From contig NZ_LKAJ02000001.1 in NCBI RefSeq assembly GCF_001431295.2, positions 434,001-498,000 of the forward strand: a stretch of 64,000 nucleotides of DNA, in the 5' to 3' direction. Source of the DNA: Candidatus Berkiella aquae (lineage in GTDB: Bacteria > Pseudomonadota > Gammaproteobacteria > Berkiellales > Berkiellaceae). Position 1 is the stretch's first letter. Each line of letters begins with the position of its first letter. Under the pieces are notes generated by a model, which worked only from the letters and a program-made list of their open reading frames with translations, made no database searches and was not told where the DNA came from. This document shows positions 57,234 through 64,000 of this stretch, one piece after another. Position numbers and translations under genes: made by a program.

Positions 57234-58418
57234 ATGGCTGAGTTTCAACGTAACAAGCCGCATATGAATGTCGGAACCATCGGTCACGTTGACCATGGTA
57301 AAACATCATTGACCGCGGCAATCACTAAAGTGCTTGCATCGAAAGGTCAAGCAGAGTTCATCGACTATGCAAACATCGATAAAGCCCCTGAAGAGCGTGA
57401 GCGTGGTATTACCATCTCTACCTCTCACGTGGAATACGAATCAGATACCCGTCACTATGCACACGTAGACTGCCCAGGCCACGCCGATTATGTAAAAAAC
57501 ATGATCACCGGTGCGGCACAAATGGACGGCGCGATTCTTGTTGTATCTGCAGCAGACGGTCCTATGCCACAAACCCGCGAGCACATCTTGTTAGCTCGTC
57601 AGGTAGGCGTTCCTTACATCATCGTTTTCTTGAACAAAGCAGACATGGTTGATGATGCGGAATTAATCGAATTAGTTGAAATGGAAGTAAGAGATCTGCT
57701 CAGCAGCTATGGCTTCCCTGGCGATGAAATTCCTATCGTTATTGGTTCTGCATTGAAAGCATTAGAAGGCGATACCAGTGATATTGGTGAGCCTGCTGTT
57801 CTGAAGCTTGTTGCAGCAATGGATGAATACTTCCCAATTCCAGAACGTGTTATCGACAAACCTTTCTTATTACCAGTAGAAGACGTGTTCTCTATTTCTG
57901 GTCGTGGTACTGTTGTAACCGGTCGTATCGAACGCGGTATTATTGAAGTAGGTAAAGAAGTTGAAATCGTTGGTATTAAAGATACTGTTAAAACAACGGT
58001 TACCGGTGTTGAAATGTTCCGCAAACTTCTGAAAGAAGGTCGTGCGGGCGAAAACGTTGGTGTCTTATTACGTGGTACCAAACGTGAAGATATTGAACGT
58101 GGTCAAGTATTGGCAGCTCCTGGCTCCATTACCCCACACAAAAAATTCGAAGCCGAAATTTACGTATTATCCAAAGAAGAAGGTGGTCGTCATACCCCAT
58201 TTATTACGGGTTACAAACCACAGTTCTACTTCAGAACAACTGACGTAACCGGTTCTATTGACCTTCCAGAAGGGATAGAGATGGTAATGCCAGGTGATAA
58301 CGTGAAGATCATTGGTACATTGATCAACCCAATTGCAATGGAAGAAGGTCTGAAGTTTGCAATTCGTGAAGGTGGTCGTACCGTAGGCGCTGGTGTTGTT
58401 TCCAAAGTTCTTGAGTAA
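57234..58418 (+). CDS. tuf: Elongation factor Tu
   Basis: GTPase delivering aminoacyl-tRNA to the ribosome. 394 residues with the G motifs [23 protein letters not shown] and NKADM, and the domain II/III landmarks [13 protein letters not shown] and [20 protein letters not shown] precedes the ATG. Codon choice is visibly more biased to C-ending codons than in the accessory genes, as expected for a highly expressed gene. Confidence 0.99.
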   Translation: MAEFQRNKPHMNVGTIGHVDHGKTSLTAAITKVLASKGQAEFIDYANIDKAPEERERGITISTSHVEYESDTRHYAHVDCPGHADYVKNMITGAAQMDGAILVVSAADGPMPQTREHILLARQVGVPYIIVFLNKADMVDDAELIELVEMEVRDLLSSYGFPGDEIPIVIGSALKALEGDTSDIGEPAVLKLVAAMDEYFPIPERVIDKPFLLPVEDVFSISGRGTVVTGRIERGIIEVGKEVEIVGIKDTVKTTVTGVEMFRKLLKEGRAGENVGVLLRGTKREDIERGQVLAAPGSITPHKKFEAEIYVLSKEEGGRHTPFITGYKPQFYFRTTDVTGSIDLPEGIEMVMPGDNVKIIGTLINPIAMEEGLKFAIREGGRTVGAGVVSKVLE

Positions 58419-58433
58419 TAACCCAGATGTTTT

Positions 58434-58468
58434 AAAGAACAACTCATGCTTAGCGCGAGTTGTTCTTT
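58434..58468 (+). terminator. Terminator after tuf
   Basis: Perfect 12-bp stem AAAGAACAACTC / GAGTTGTTCTTT, 11-base loop, followed by CTTTATT. It ends 7 bases before tRNA-Trp. Confidence 0.8.
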
Positions 58469-58475
58469 CTTTATT

Positions 58476-58551
58476 AGGCCAGTAGCTCAATTGGCAGAGC
58501 GACGGTCTCCAAAACCGTAGGTTGGGGGTTCGATTCCCTCCTGGCCTGCCA
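58476..58551 (+). tRNA. tRNA-Trp (CCA)
   Basis: 76 bases with anticodon CCA (CTCCAAA loop) and encoded CCA end; lies before secE as in E. coli and Pseudomonas. Confidence 0.98.
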
Positions 58552-58576
58552 AATAAAGGGTAGTAGAGTACCATTA

Positions 58577-58957
58577 ATGAACCAACAATCAGCATCGCTA
58601 GGTGGTATCATGAACTCCTTCAAGTGGACCATCGTGCTATCTTTGATAGCGTTAGGTATCCTCGGCAATTATCACTTTGCTGATCAATCTTTGATGTTGC
58701 GAGTGGCGGGTTTATGTATTACTGCTGTACTTGCTCTATTTATTGCGCTCCAAACTGAAAAAGGTAAACGCTTTTGGCGTTTTGCTTTAGACGCGCGAAA
58801 TGAATTAAGAAAAGTTGTTTGGCCAAGTCGCCAAGAAACCGTACAGACAACTGTGATGGTACTTGGTGTTGTGGCAATTATTGGGCTTATTTTGTGGGGA
58901 GTCGATATTATCCTTCTCAGAGCAATAGCCTGGCTGACCGGTTACGGAGCGTCTTAA
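58577..58957 (+). CDS. secE: Preprotein translocase subunit SecE
   Basis: Essential partner of SecY in the inner-membrane translocon. 126 residues with three helices as in the E. coli-type long SecE, and the conserved cytoplasmic segment [16 protein letters not shown] before the last helix. Its stop overlaps nusG by one base (TAATG). Confidence 0.95.
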   Translation: MNQQSASLGGIMNSFKWTIVLSLIALGILGNYHFADQSLMLRVAGLCITAVLALFIALQTEKGKRFWRFALDARNELRKVVWPSRQETVQTTVMVLGVVAIIGLILWGVDIILLRAIAWLTGYGAS

Positions 58958-59508
58958 TGATGGAAGCCGAACAAAACGTATTGCGCTGGTACGTCGTACA
59001 AGCATTAGTAGGTTATGAAAATCAAGTCGTTAAAAATCTAAGAGAAACGATTCGACTGCACAGTCTTGAAAAGAAATTTGGCGAAATTCTTGTACCTACC
59101 GAAGAAGTCGTTGAAATCCGCAGTGGTCAAAAGCGTAAAAGCGAACGCAAATTTTTCCCAGGTTATGTTTTAGTTCAAATGGAACTTGATGATGAGACGT
59201 GGCATTTAGTGCGACGCACACCTCGAGTTCTTGGTTTCATTGGTGGAACCAGTGACAGACCTGCACCTATTTCTGATAAAGAAGCACAAAAAATTATTGA
59301 ACGGGTTAAAGAAGGGGCAGAGAAGCCCAAACCCAAGACCTTGTTTGAACCAGGCGAAGTGGTTCGGGTTATCAGTGGTCCATTTGCTGACTTTAACGGT
59401 GTCGTAGAAGAAGTCAATTATGAGAAAAGCCGTTTACGTGTAGCGGTTTTAATTTTCGGTCGCTCAACACCGGTTGAATTAGAATTCGGCCAAGTTGAGA
59501 AAACCTAA
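58957..59508 (+). CDS. nusG: Transcription antitermination/elongation factor NusG
   Basis: Binds RNA polymerase and couples it to Rho, ribosomes and rRNA antitermination. The 183-residue product starts at the ATG overlapping the secE stop (a second ATG at 58960), with GGAG upstream; the longer open frame lies inside secE and is not coding. NGN domain ([29 protein letters not shown]) and C-terminal KOW ([21 protein letters not shown]) are complete. The stop codon falls in a 21-base hairpin. Confidence 0.95.
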   Translation: MMEAEQNVLRWYVVQALVGYENQVVKNLRETIRLHSLEKKFGEILVPTEEVVEIRSGQKRKSERKFFPGYVLVQMELDDETWHLVRRTPRVLGFIGGTSDRPAPISDKEAQKIIERVKEGAEKPKPKTLFEPGEVVRVISGPFADFNGVVEEVNYEKSRLRVAVLIFGRSTPVELEFGQVEKT

Positions 59509-59526
59509 TTACGCTTAGCGTAATTA
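59506..59526 (+). terminator. Hairpin overlapping the nusG stop
   Basis: TAATTACGC / GCGTAATTA with a TTA loop; the nusG stop is the first three bases. It has no T run, so it may be an attenuator or RNA-stability element before the rplK leader. Confidence 0.5.
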
Positions 59527-59671
59527 AGCTACGCCGAAGCATTTATGCGTAGGCGGGCAGTCTAAAGTAACTAAACGACTTAATCACGTCATAGCGTGAT
59601 TTGTGTAAACAATCGGGGAGCTAATAGCTCGAAAGAGTAAAAAGGCGCTAAAACCCACAACGAGGTATAAA

Positions 59672-60103
59672 ATGGCTAAGAAAATTACAGCTTATATTAA
59701 GCTGCAAGTAAAAGCCGGGGAAGCAAATCCAAGCCCCCCAGTTGGTCCTGCATTAGGTCAACACGGCGTAAACATCATGGAATTTTGTAAAGCATTCAAT
59801 GCACAAACTTCCACAACATACGAAAAAGGCTTACCTTTACCGGTTATTATCACCGTATACAGTGATAGAAGCTTTACCTTTATTATCAAAACCCCACCAG
59901 CGTCCTATTTGGTATTAAAAGCAGCTGGCGTGAAAAGTGGTAGCGGCAAACCCAATACTGAAAAAGTGGGCAAAGTAAAACGTGCTCAGTTAATGGAAAT
60001 TGCCACCACCAAGATGCCTGATTTGACAGCAGCAGATATGGAAGCAGCGATTCGCACGATTGCAGGTACTGCACGTAGCATGGGCATTGAGGTAGAGGGT
60101 TAA
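59672..60103 (+). CDS. rplK: Ribosomal protein L11
   Basis: 143 residues; the 23S GTPase-centre protein. It has the N-terminal [26 protein letters not shown] and the rRNA-binding C-terminal domain ([15 protein letters not shown]). In E. coli L1 represses translation of this pair by binding the leader; the leader here (59527-59671) shares a motif with the rplJ leader. Confidence 0.97.
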   Translation: MAKKITAYIKLQVKAGEANPSPPVGPALGQHGVNIMEFCKAFNAQTSTTYEKGLPLPVIITVYSDRSFTFIIKTPPASYLVLKAAGVKSGSGKPNTEKVGKVKRAQLMEIATTKMPDLTAADMEAAIRTIAGTARSMGIEVEG

Positions 60104-60108
60104 TCGTC

Positions 60109-60816
60109 ATGGCAAAACTATCAAAAAGAATGTCAGCGATTGCTGAAAAAGTAACAGCGAATAAAGTCTATGCATTAGACGATGCCTTAACCATTTTGAA
60201 GCAACTTTCAAGCGTTAAGTTCGTTGAAAGTATGGACGTTGCCGTTATGCTTGGTATTGACCCTAAGAAGTCTGATCAAGTTGTGCGCGGCGCAACCTTG
60301 TTACCAAATGGTACAGGTCGTGATATGCGTGTTGCAGTATTTGCACAAGGTGCAAATGCGCAAGCTGCTAAAGATGCGGGCGCAGAATTTGTTGGCTTTG
60401 AAGATCTTGCTGATCAAATCAAACAAATGGCTGATACCGGTAAATGGGAATTCGATGTTCTGATTGCAACCCCTGATGCAATGCGTCTTGTTGGTCAATT
60501 AGGCCGAGTATTGGGTCCTCGTGGTTTAATGCCAAATCCTAAAGTTGGTACCGTAACAACCGACGTTGCTAAAGCAGTTAAAAATGCGAAAGCAGGCCAG
60601 GTTTCTTTCCGTAGTGATAAAGGCGGCATCGTTCATTGCACTATCGGTAAAGTCAATTTTGAAGTAAAAGCACTTCGCGAAAACCTAGAGAAATTAGTGA
60701 TGGATTTGCGCAGAGCAAAACCCAGCACCTCAAAAGGCGTTTATATGCGAAGAATTACCTTGACCACAACGATGGGGCCAGGCCTTATCATTGACCAAGG
60801 TTCGTTAAGTATCTAA
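60109..60816 (+). CDS. rplA: Ribosomal protein L1
   Basis: 235 residues, 5 bases after rplK; typical landmarks are [39 protein letters not shown] and the end [12 protein letters not shown]. Autogenous repressor of rplKA in other bacteria. Confidence 0.98.
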   Translation: MAKLSKRMSAIAEKVTANKVYALDDALTILKQLSSVKFVESMDVAVMLGIDPKKSDQVVRGATLLPNGTGRDMRVAVFAQGANAQAAKDAGAEFVGFEDLADQIKQMADTGKWEFDVLIATPDAMRLVGQLGRVLGPRGLMPNPKVGTVTTDVAKAVKNAKAGQVSFRSDKGGIVHCTIGKVNFEVKALRENLEKLVMDLRRAKPSTSKGVYMRRITLTTTMGPGLIIDQGSLSI

Positions 60817-60826
60817 AGAAATAATG

Positions 60827-60844
60827 GGCAGGTTAAAACCTGCC
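60827..60844 (+). terminator. Hairpin after rplA
   Basis: GGCAGGTT / AACCTGCC with an AA loop, no long T run; partial terminator or part of the L10 leader. Confidence 0.5.
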
Positions 60845-61094
60845 TAAATCCCTCAAGCCAGTTTGGTATTAGGGGTGTGTTAAGTCACGAGAGTGAACCG
60901 AGACAACATCAATAAAACTAAATCGGGATGAGGGGCTGTAGCAGTTTCTCCGCTCTCCTTTAGGGCGAGTGCAGTTACAGTGAACGTCAAAGACCGCAGA
61001 TGCCAAAAGCTTAATGATGCTCTGTAAAGAGTAAATCTGCGTAGGCGGGAGCAGTAATGTAACCGCAGTTAATAACCTTAGAAGGAGAGACAAA
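60845..61094 (+). promoter_or_regulatory. rplJ (L10) leader region
   Basis: About 250 untranslated bases between rplA and rplJ with no ORF. This is where gammaproteobacteria carry the promoter and the L10(L12)-binding leader RNA that represses rplJL. A segment GCGTAGGCGGGAGCAGT (61039-61055) resembles one in the rplK leader. The precise L10-binding fold was not worked out. Confidence 0.6.
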
Positions 61095-61622
61095 GTGGCG
61101 CTCAATCTTGAAGATAAAAAAGCGATTGTCGCCGAAGTCTCGAACGTAGCTAACGAAGCGATCTCACTTGTTGTGGCGGAATATCGTGGCTTAAGCGTGC
61201 CAGCGATGACCTCACTACGAAAGCAGGCGCGTGATAATGGCATTTACTTGCGGGTGATTCGTAACACCTTAGCGCGTAAAGCATTAACAGGCACTAATTT
61301 CGAATGCATGAGTGACGCTTTGGTAGGTCCGCTTGTATTTGGATTTGCTAAGAACGAACCAGGTGCAGCAGCGAAATTGTTTAAAGAGTTTGCAAAGACC
61401 AATGATTTGTTCCAAGTAAAAGCTTTATCCGTTGCTGGACAATATTACGATGCAAGCAAGTTAGATGCTGTTGCTTCATTGCCAACACGTCTAGAAGCGT
61501 TGAGCCAATTGGCTGCAACGTTACTTGCGCCTGCAACCAAGCTGGTACGTACAATTGCAGAGCCACACAGTGGTTTAGTCCGAGCTTTGGATGATTATCG
61601 ACGCAAAAAAGAAGGCGAGTAA
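61095..61622 (+). CDS. rplJ: Ribosomal protein L10
   Basis: 175 residues, starting with GTG at 61095 (AAGGAGAG 6 bases upstream makes this the clear start). ALNLEDKKAIVAEVSNVANEAISLVVAEYRG is the usual L10 opening. Forms the stalk base with L7/L12. Confidence 0.97.
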   Translation: MALNLEDKKAIVAEVSNVANEAISLVVAEYRGLSVPAMTSLRKQARDNGIYLRVIRNTLARKALTGTNFECMSDALVGPLVFGFAKNEPGAAAKLFKEFAKTNDLFQVKALSVAGQYYDASKLDAVASLPTRLEALSQLAATLLAPATKLVRTIAEPHSGLVRALDDYRRKKEGE

Positions 61623-61672
61623 CGAATCTGTTACGAACGCTTGATTGAATTATAGATACCCGGAGAAATACT

Positions 61673-62050
61673 ATGTCAGACAAAATTCAAAAGATTTTCG
61701 ATTCCATCGTTGAACTTTCCATTATGGAAGTTGTTGATCTTGTTAAAAAGATGGAAGACGAATTAGGCGTTTCAGCACAAGCTGCTGTCGCTGTTGCTGC
61801 ACCTGTTGCTGGTGGCGCTGCTGCTGCTGCTGAAGAAAAGACTGAATTTGATGTTATCTTGAAAGCATTTGGTGACAAGAAAGTAGACGTTATTAAAGCG
61901 GTTCGTGCTATCACCAACTTAGGCTTGAAAGAAGCAAAAGCTTTGGTTGAAAGCGCTCCTGCACCTGTTAAAGAAGCTGTTTCAAAAGCTGATGCAGATA
62001 AGTTCAAGAAAGAACTTGAAGAATCTGGCGCAACGGTTGAAATTAAATAA
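61673..62050 (+). CDS. rplL: Ribosomal protein L7/L12
   Basis: 125 residues: N-terminal dimerisation domain, Ala-rich hinge ([17 protein letters not shown]) and the factor-binding domain ([23 protein letters not shown] ... [13 protein letters not shown]). CGGAG precedes the ATG. Confidence 0.98.
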   Translation: MSDKIQKIFDSIVELSIMEVVDLVKKMEDELGVSAQAAVAVAAPVAGGAAAAAEEKTEFDVILKAFGDKKVDVIKAVRAITNLGLKEAKALVESAPAPVKEAVSKADADKFKKELEESGATVEIK

Positions 62051-62078
62051 GACTTTTGCTCTTGATTATTTGTTTAGG

Positions 62079-62105
62079 CTGAAGAGGAACTTCGTTCCTC
62101 TTCAG
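62079..62105 (+). terminator. rplL-rpoB attenuator hairpin
   Basis: Perfect 12-bp stem CTGAAGAGGAAC / GTTCCTCTTCAG with TTC loop, followed by TTTTC and GTTTTT. Such a partial terminator limits RNA polymerase subunit expression relative to L7/L12 in E. coli. Confidence 0.85.
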
Positions 62106-62145
62106 TTTTCGTCGTTTTTAGGTGATTATTAGCTGAGGACTCCCA

Positions 62146-64000
62146 ATGGCATTATCCTATACCGAGAAAAAGCGACCCCGTGCTGATTTTGGCAAACGCC
62201 TGAATACTTTGGAGATCCCGCCACTTCTTGATATACAGCTTACTTCGTATAAGCAAAACTTTTTGCAAGAAGATGTTCCGGTTGAACAACGCAAAGATAT
62301 CGGCTTGCAGGCAGCGTTTAATTCTGTTTTTCCGATTACCAGTTTTTCTGGAAATGCACAGCTGGAGTTTGTTTGCTATCGCTTGGGAACCCCCACATTT
62401 GACGTGAAAGAATGCCAACAACGTGGCTTAACCTACGCTACGCCATTGCGGGTATTGGTTCGATTAGTATTATTTGATAAAGAAGCTTCTGGCGATACCA
62501 AAAAAGTAAAAGATATTAGAGAACAAGAAGTTTACATGGGCGAAATCCCGCTCATGACTCCTAACGGTACTTTTGTGATCAATGGCACTGAACGTGTTAT
62601 CGTTTCTCAGTTACATCGATCCCCTGGTGTGTTTTTTGATCATGATAAAGGAAAAACCCACTCATCCGGCAAATTGCTGTATTCAGCGCGTATTATTCCT
62701 TATCGTGGTTCATGGTTAGATATCGAATTCGATCCTAAAGATTGCATTTTTGTACGAATCGATCGTCGTCGCAAAATTCCTGCCACCATCTTGTTGCGTG
62801 GTTTAGGTTACAGTGCGCAAGAAATTTTAGAAATATTCTTTGAAACGAATGAATATCAAATTGAAAAAGGTGATTTCATTCTGAATTTAGTCCCTGCACG
62901 TTTACGTGGCGAAACCGCTATGTTTGATATACGTGACAAAAAGGGCAATGTGATTGTCGAAGAAGGCCGCCGTATTACCGCGCGTCATATCCGACAAATG
63001 GAAGAAGGTGACGTCAAACAATTACGTACACCTCGTGAATATCTTTATGGCAAAGCACTTGCTAAAGATATTATCGATACAGAAACAGGTGAGATTATTG
63101 CTGCAGCAAATGCTGAAATCACACCTGAATTGTTAGAAGCTTTTATTAAAGCAAGCATCTCTTCATTCTCAATACTTTACACGAATGATTTGGATCATGG
63201 TCCGTACATTTCTGATACATTGCGTATCGACCCAACGAAATCTCAATTAGAAGCTTTAGTTGAAATTTATCGTATGATGCGCCCAGGCGAACCTCCTACC
63301 AAAGAAGCGGCGGAAACCTTATTCGAAAATCTATTCTTTGCAGCTGATCGCTACGATCTTTCTGCGGTTGGTCGAATGAAATTTAACCGACGTGTTGGCC
63401 GTAAAGAGATCATTGGTGAAGGCGTTTTATCCAAAGACGATATTATTGCTGTTATCCGAACACTCATTGATATCCGTGATGGACGAGGCGAAGTGGATGA
63501 TATCGATCATCTTGGTAATCGTCGTGTTCGTAGCGTCGGTGAAATGGCAGAAAATCAATTCCGCGTTGGTCTTGTGCGAGTTGAGCGCGCAGTTAAAGAG
63601 CGTTTAAGCGTCGCTGAATCAGATGGTTTAATGCCCCAAGATTTAATTAATGCAAAACCTGTTTCTGCCGCAATTAAAGAATTTTTTGGTTCATCGCAAT
63701 TGTCGCAATTTATGGATCAAAATAACCCACTATCAGAAGTGACGCACAAACGTCGGGTATCTGCATTAGGACCGGGTGGTTTGACTCGTGAACGAGCGGG
63801 CTTTGAAGTTCGTGACGTTCACCCAACACATTATGGTCGTGTATGCCCAATTGAAACGCCTGAAGGTCCAAACATTGGTTTGATCAACTCTTTGGCGGTA
63901 TATGCTCGAACCAACGAATATGGTTTCTTAGAAAGCCCATATCGTAAAGTCGTTGATGGCAGAGTAACGGATGAAGTTGAATTCTTGTCAGCAATTGAAG
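62146..64000 (+). CDS. rpoB: RNA polymerase beta subunit, N-terminal part (runs off window)
   Basis: 618 codons are visible from the ATG at 62146 (GAGGA upstream) to the edge with no stop. Sequence opens [19 protein letters not shown], contains [32 protein letters not shown], and covers the rifampicin cluster [20 protein letters not shown] and [20 protein letters not shown], which matches the E. coli wild type at the residues usually changed in resistant strains. rpoC would follow outside. Confidence 0.98.
   Translation, partial: MALSYTEKKRPRADFGKRLNTLEIPPLLDIQLTSYKQNFLQEDVPVEQRKDIGLQAAFNSVFPITSFSGNAQLEFVCYRLGTPTFDVKECQQRGLTYATPLRVLVRLVLFDKEASGDTKKVKDIREQEVYMGEIPLMTPNGTFVINGTERVIVSQLHRSPGVFFDHDKGKTHSSGKLLYSARIIPYRGSWLDIEFDPKDCIFVRIDRRRKIPATILLRGLGYSAQEILEIFFETNEYQIEKGDFILNLVPARLRGETAMFDIRDKKGNVIVEEGRRITARHIRQMEEGDVKQLRTPREYLYGKALAKDIIDTETGEIIAAANAEITPELLEAFIKASISSFSILYTNDLDHGPYISDTLRIDPTKSQLEALVEIYRMMRPGEPPTKEAAETLFENLFFAADRYDLSAVGRMKFNRRVGRKEIIGEGVLSKDDIIAVIRTLIDIRDGRGEVDDIDHLGNRRVRSVGEMAENQFRVGLVRVERAVKERLSVAESDGLMPQDLINAKPVSAAIKEFFGSSQLSQFMDQNNPLSEVTHKRRVSALGPGGLTRERAGFEVRDVHPTHYGRVCPIETPEGPNIGLINSLAVYARTNEYGFLESPYRKVVDGRVTDEVEFLSAIE

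Noticed and set aside
58819-58956. Long N-terminal extension of nusG
   Set aside because: Lies inside secE; NusG family begins at the ATG overlapping the secE stop.

Overview
This is a 64 kb stretch of an AT-rich gammaproteobacterial chromosome. The housekeeping genes (pcnB-folK-pgi, erpA-anmK-M23-tyrS, a complete rrn operon, birA, tRNA-Thr/Tyr/Gly/Thr-tuf, tRNA-Trp-secE-nusG-rplKAJL-rpoB) have gammaproteobacterial gene order. They are interleaved with large genes of eukaryotic flavour: ankyrin repeats, a ubiquitin-interacting-type motif, papain-like protease motifs and long coiled coils. That mix suggests a host-associated member of the Legionellales/Coxiellaceae type, and a Berkiella-like amoeba symbiont would fit. 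Genus cannot be fixed from sequence reading alone; a 16S search (39402-40942) would settle it.

Layout. 0-9.2 kb: O-methyltransferase (cut by the window edge), pcnB-folK-pgi, a small bacteriocin-like peptide gene, acetyl-CoA synthetase, then polyhydroxybutyrate genes (thiolase, acetoacetyl-CoA reductase, PhaR, phasin; no synthase here). 9.2-21.3 kb: nitroreductase, dksA, sfsA, an ankyrin effector-like gene, a second bacteriocin-like peptide, a kinase, hemL, thiD, a 54-residue rubredoxin, hemJ, a DUF6776-like gene and erpA. A pair of inverted 198-bp palindromic elements brackets thiD-rubredoxin-hemJ. 21.4-28 kb: accessory block with a UIM-type small protein and a 1722-residue coiled-coil protein. 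28.1-33.3 kb: an ABC importer of the TrpXYZ class fused by overlaps to a kynureninase gene. It is preceded by a promoter and a previously unlisted 49-codon leader ORF with a Trp cluster whose RNA can pair with the first gene's ribosome-binding site. 33.7-39 kb: amino-acid permease, anmK, M23 peptidase, tyrS. 39-44.7 kb: rrn operon (16S, tRNA-Ile, tRNA-Ala, 23S, 5S) with tandem promoters and a terminator.

44.7-55.4 kb is the most unusual part. Two giant divergent genes share a 1960-bp block, apparently identical, in inverted orientation. The shared block starts at the start codon and encodes a Gln/Cys/His/Asn papain-like domain; beyond it the C-terminal tails are unrelated (disordered basic tail versus coiled coil with a six-residue repeat). 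Between the copies sit an ankyrin protein with its own Cys/His/Asp motif and a shorter paralogue that keeps the N- and C-terminal modules but lacks the protease core. Recombination across the repeats would invert the 3.27-kb centre and swap the upstream regions of the two genes. 55.5-64 kb: birA, tRNAs, tuf, and the secE-nusG-ribosomal protein-rpoB cluster, with rpoB running off the window.

How it fits together: core translation and transcription genes are conserved, while insertions at erpA/anmK and rrn/birA carry candidate host-interaction proteins. The Trp importer plus kynureninase suggests salvage of host tryptophan or kynurenine under Trp-sensing control. All functional statements about the effector-like genes are inference from motifs.
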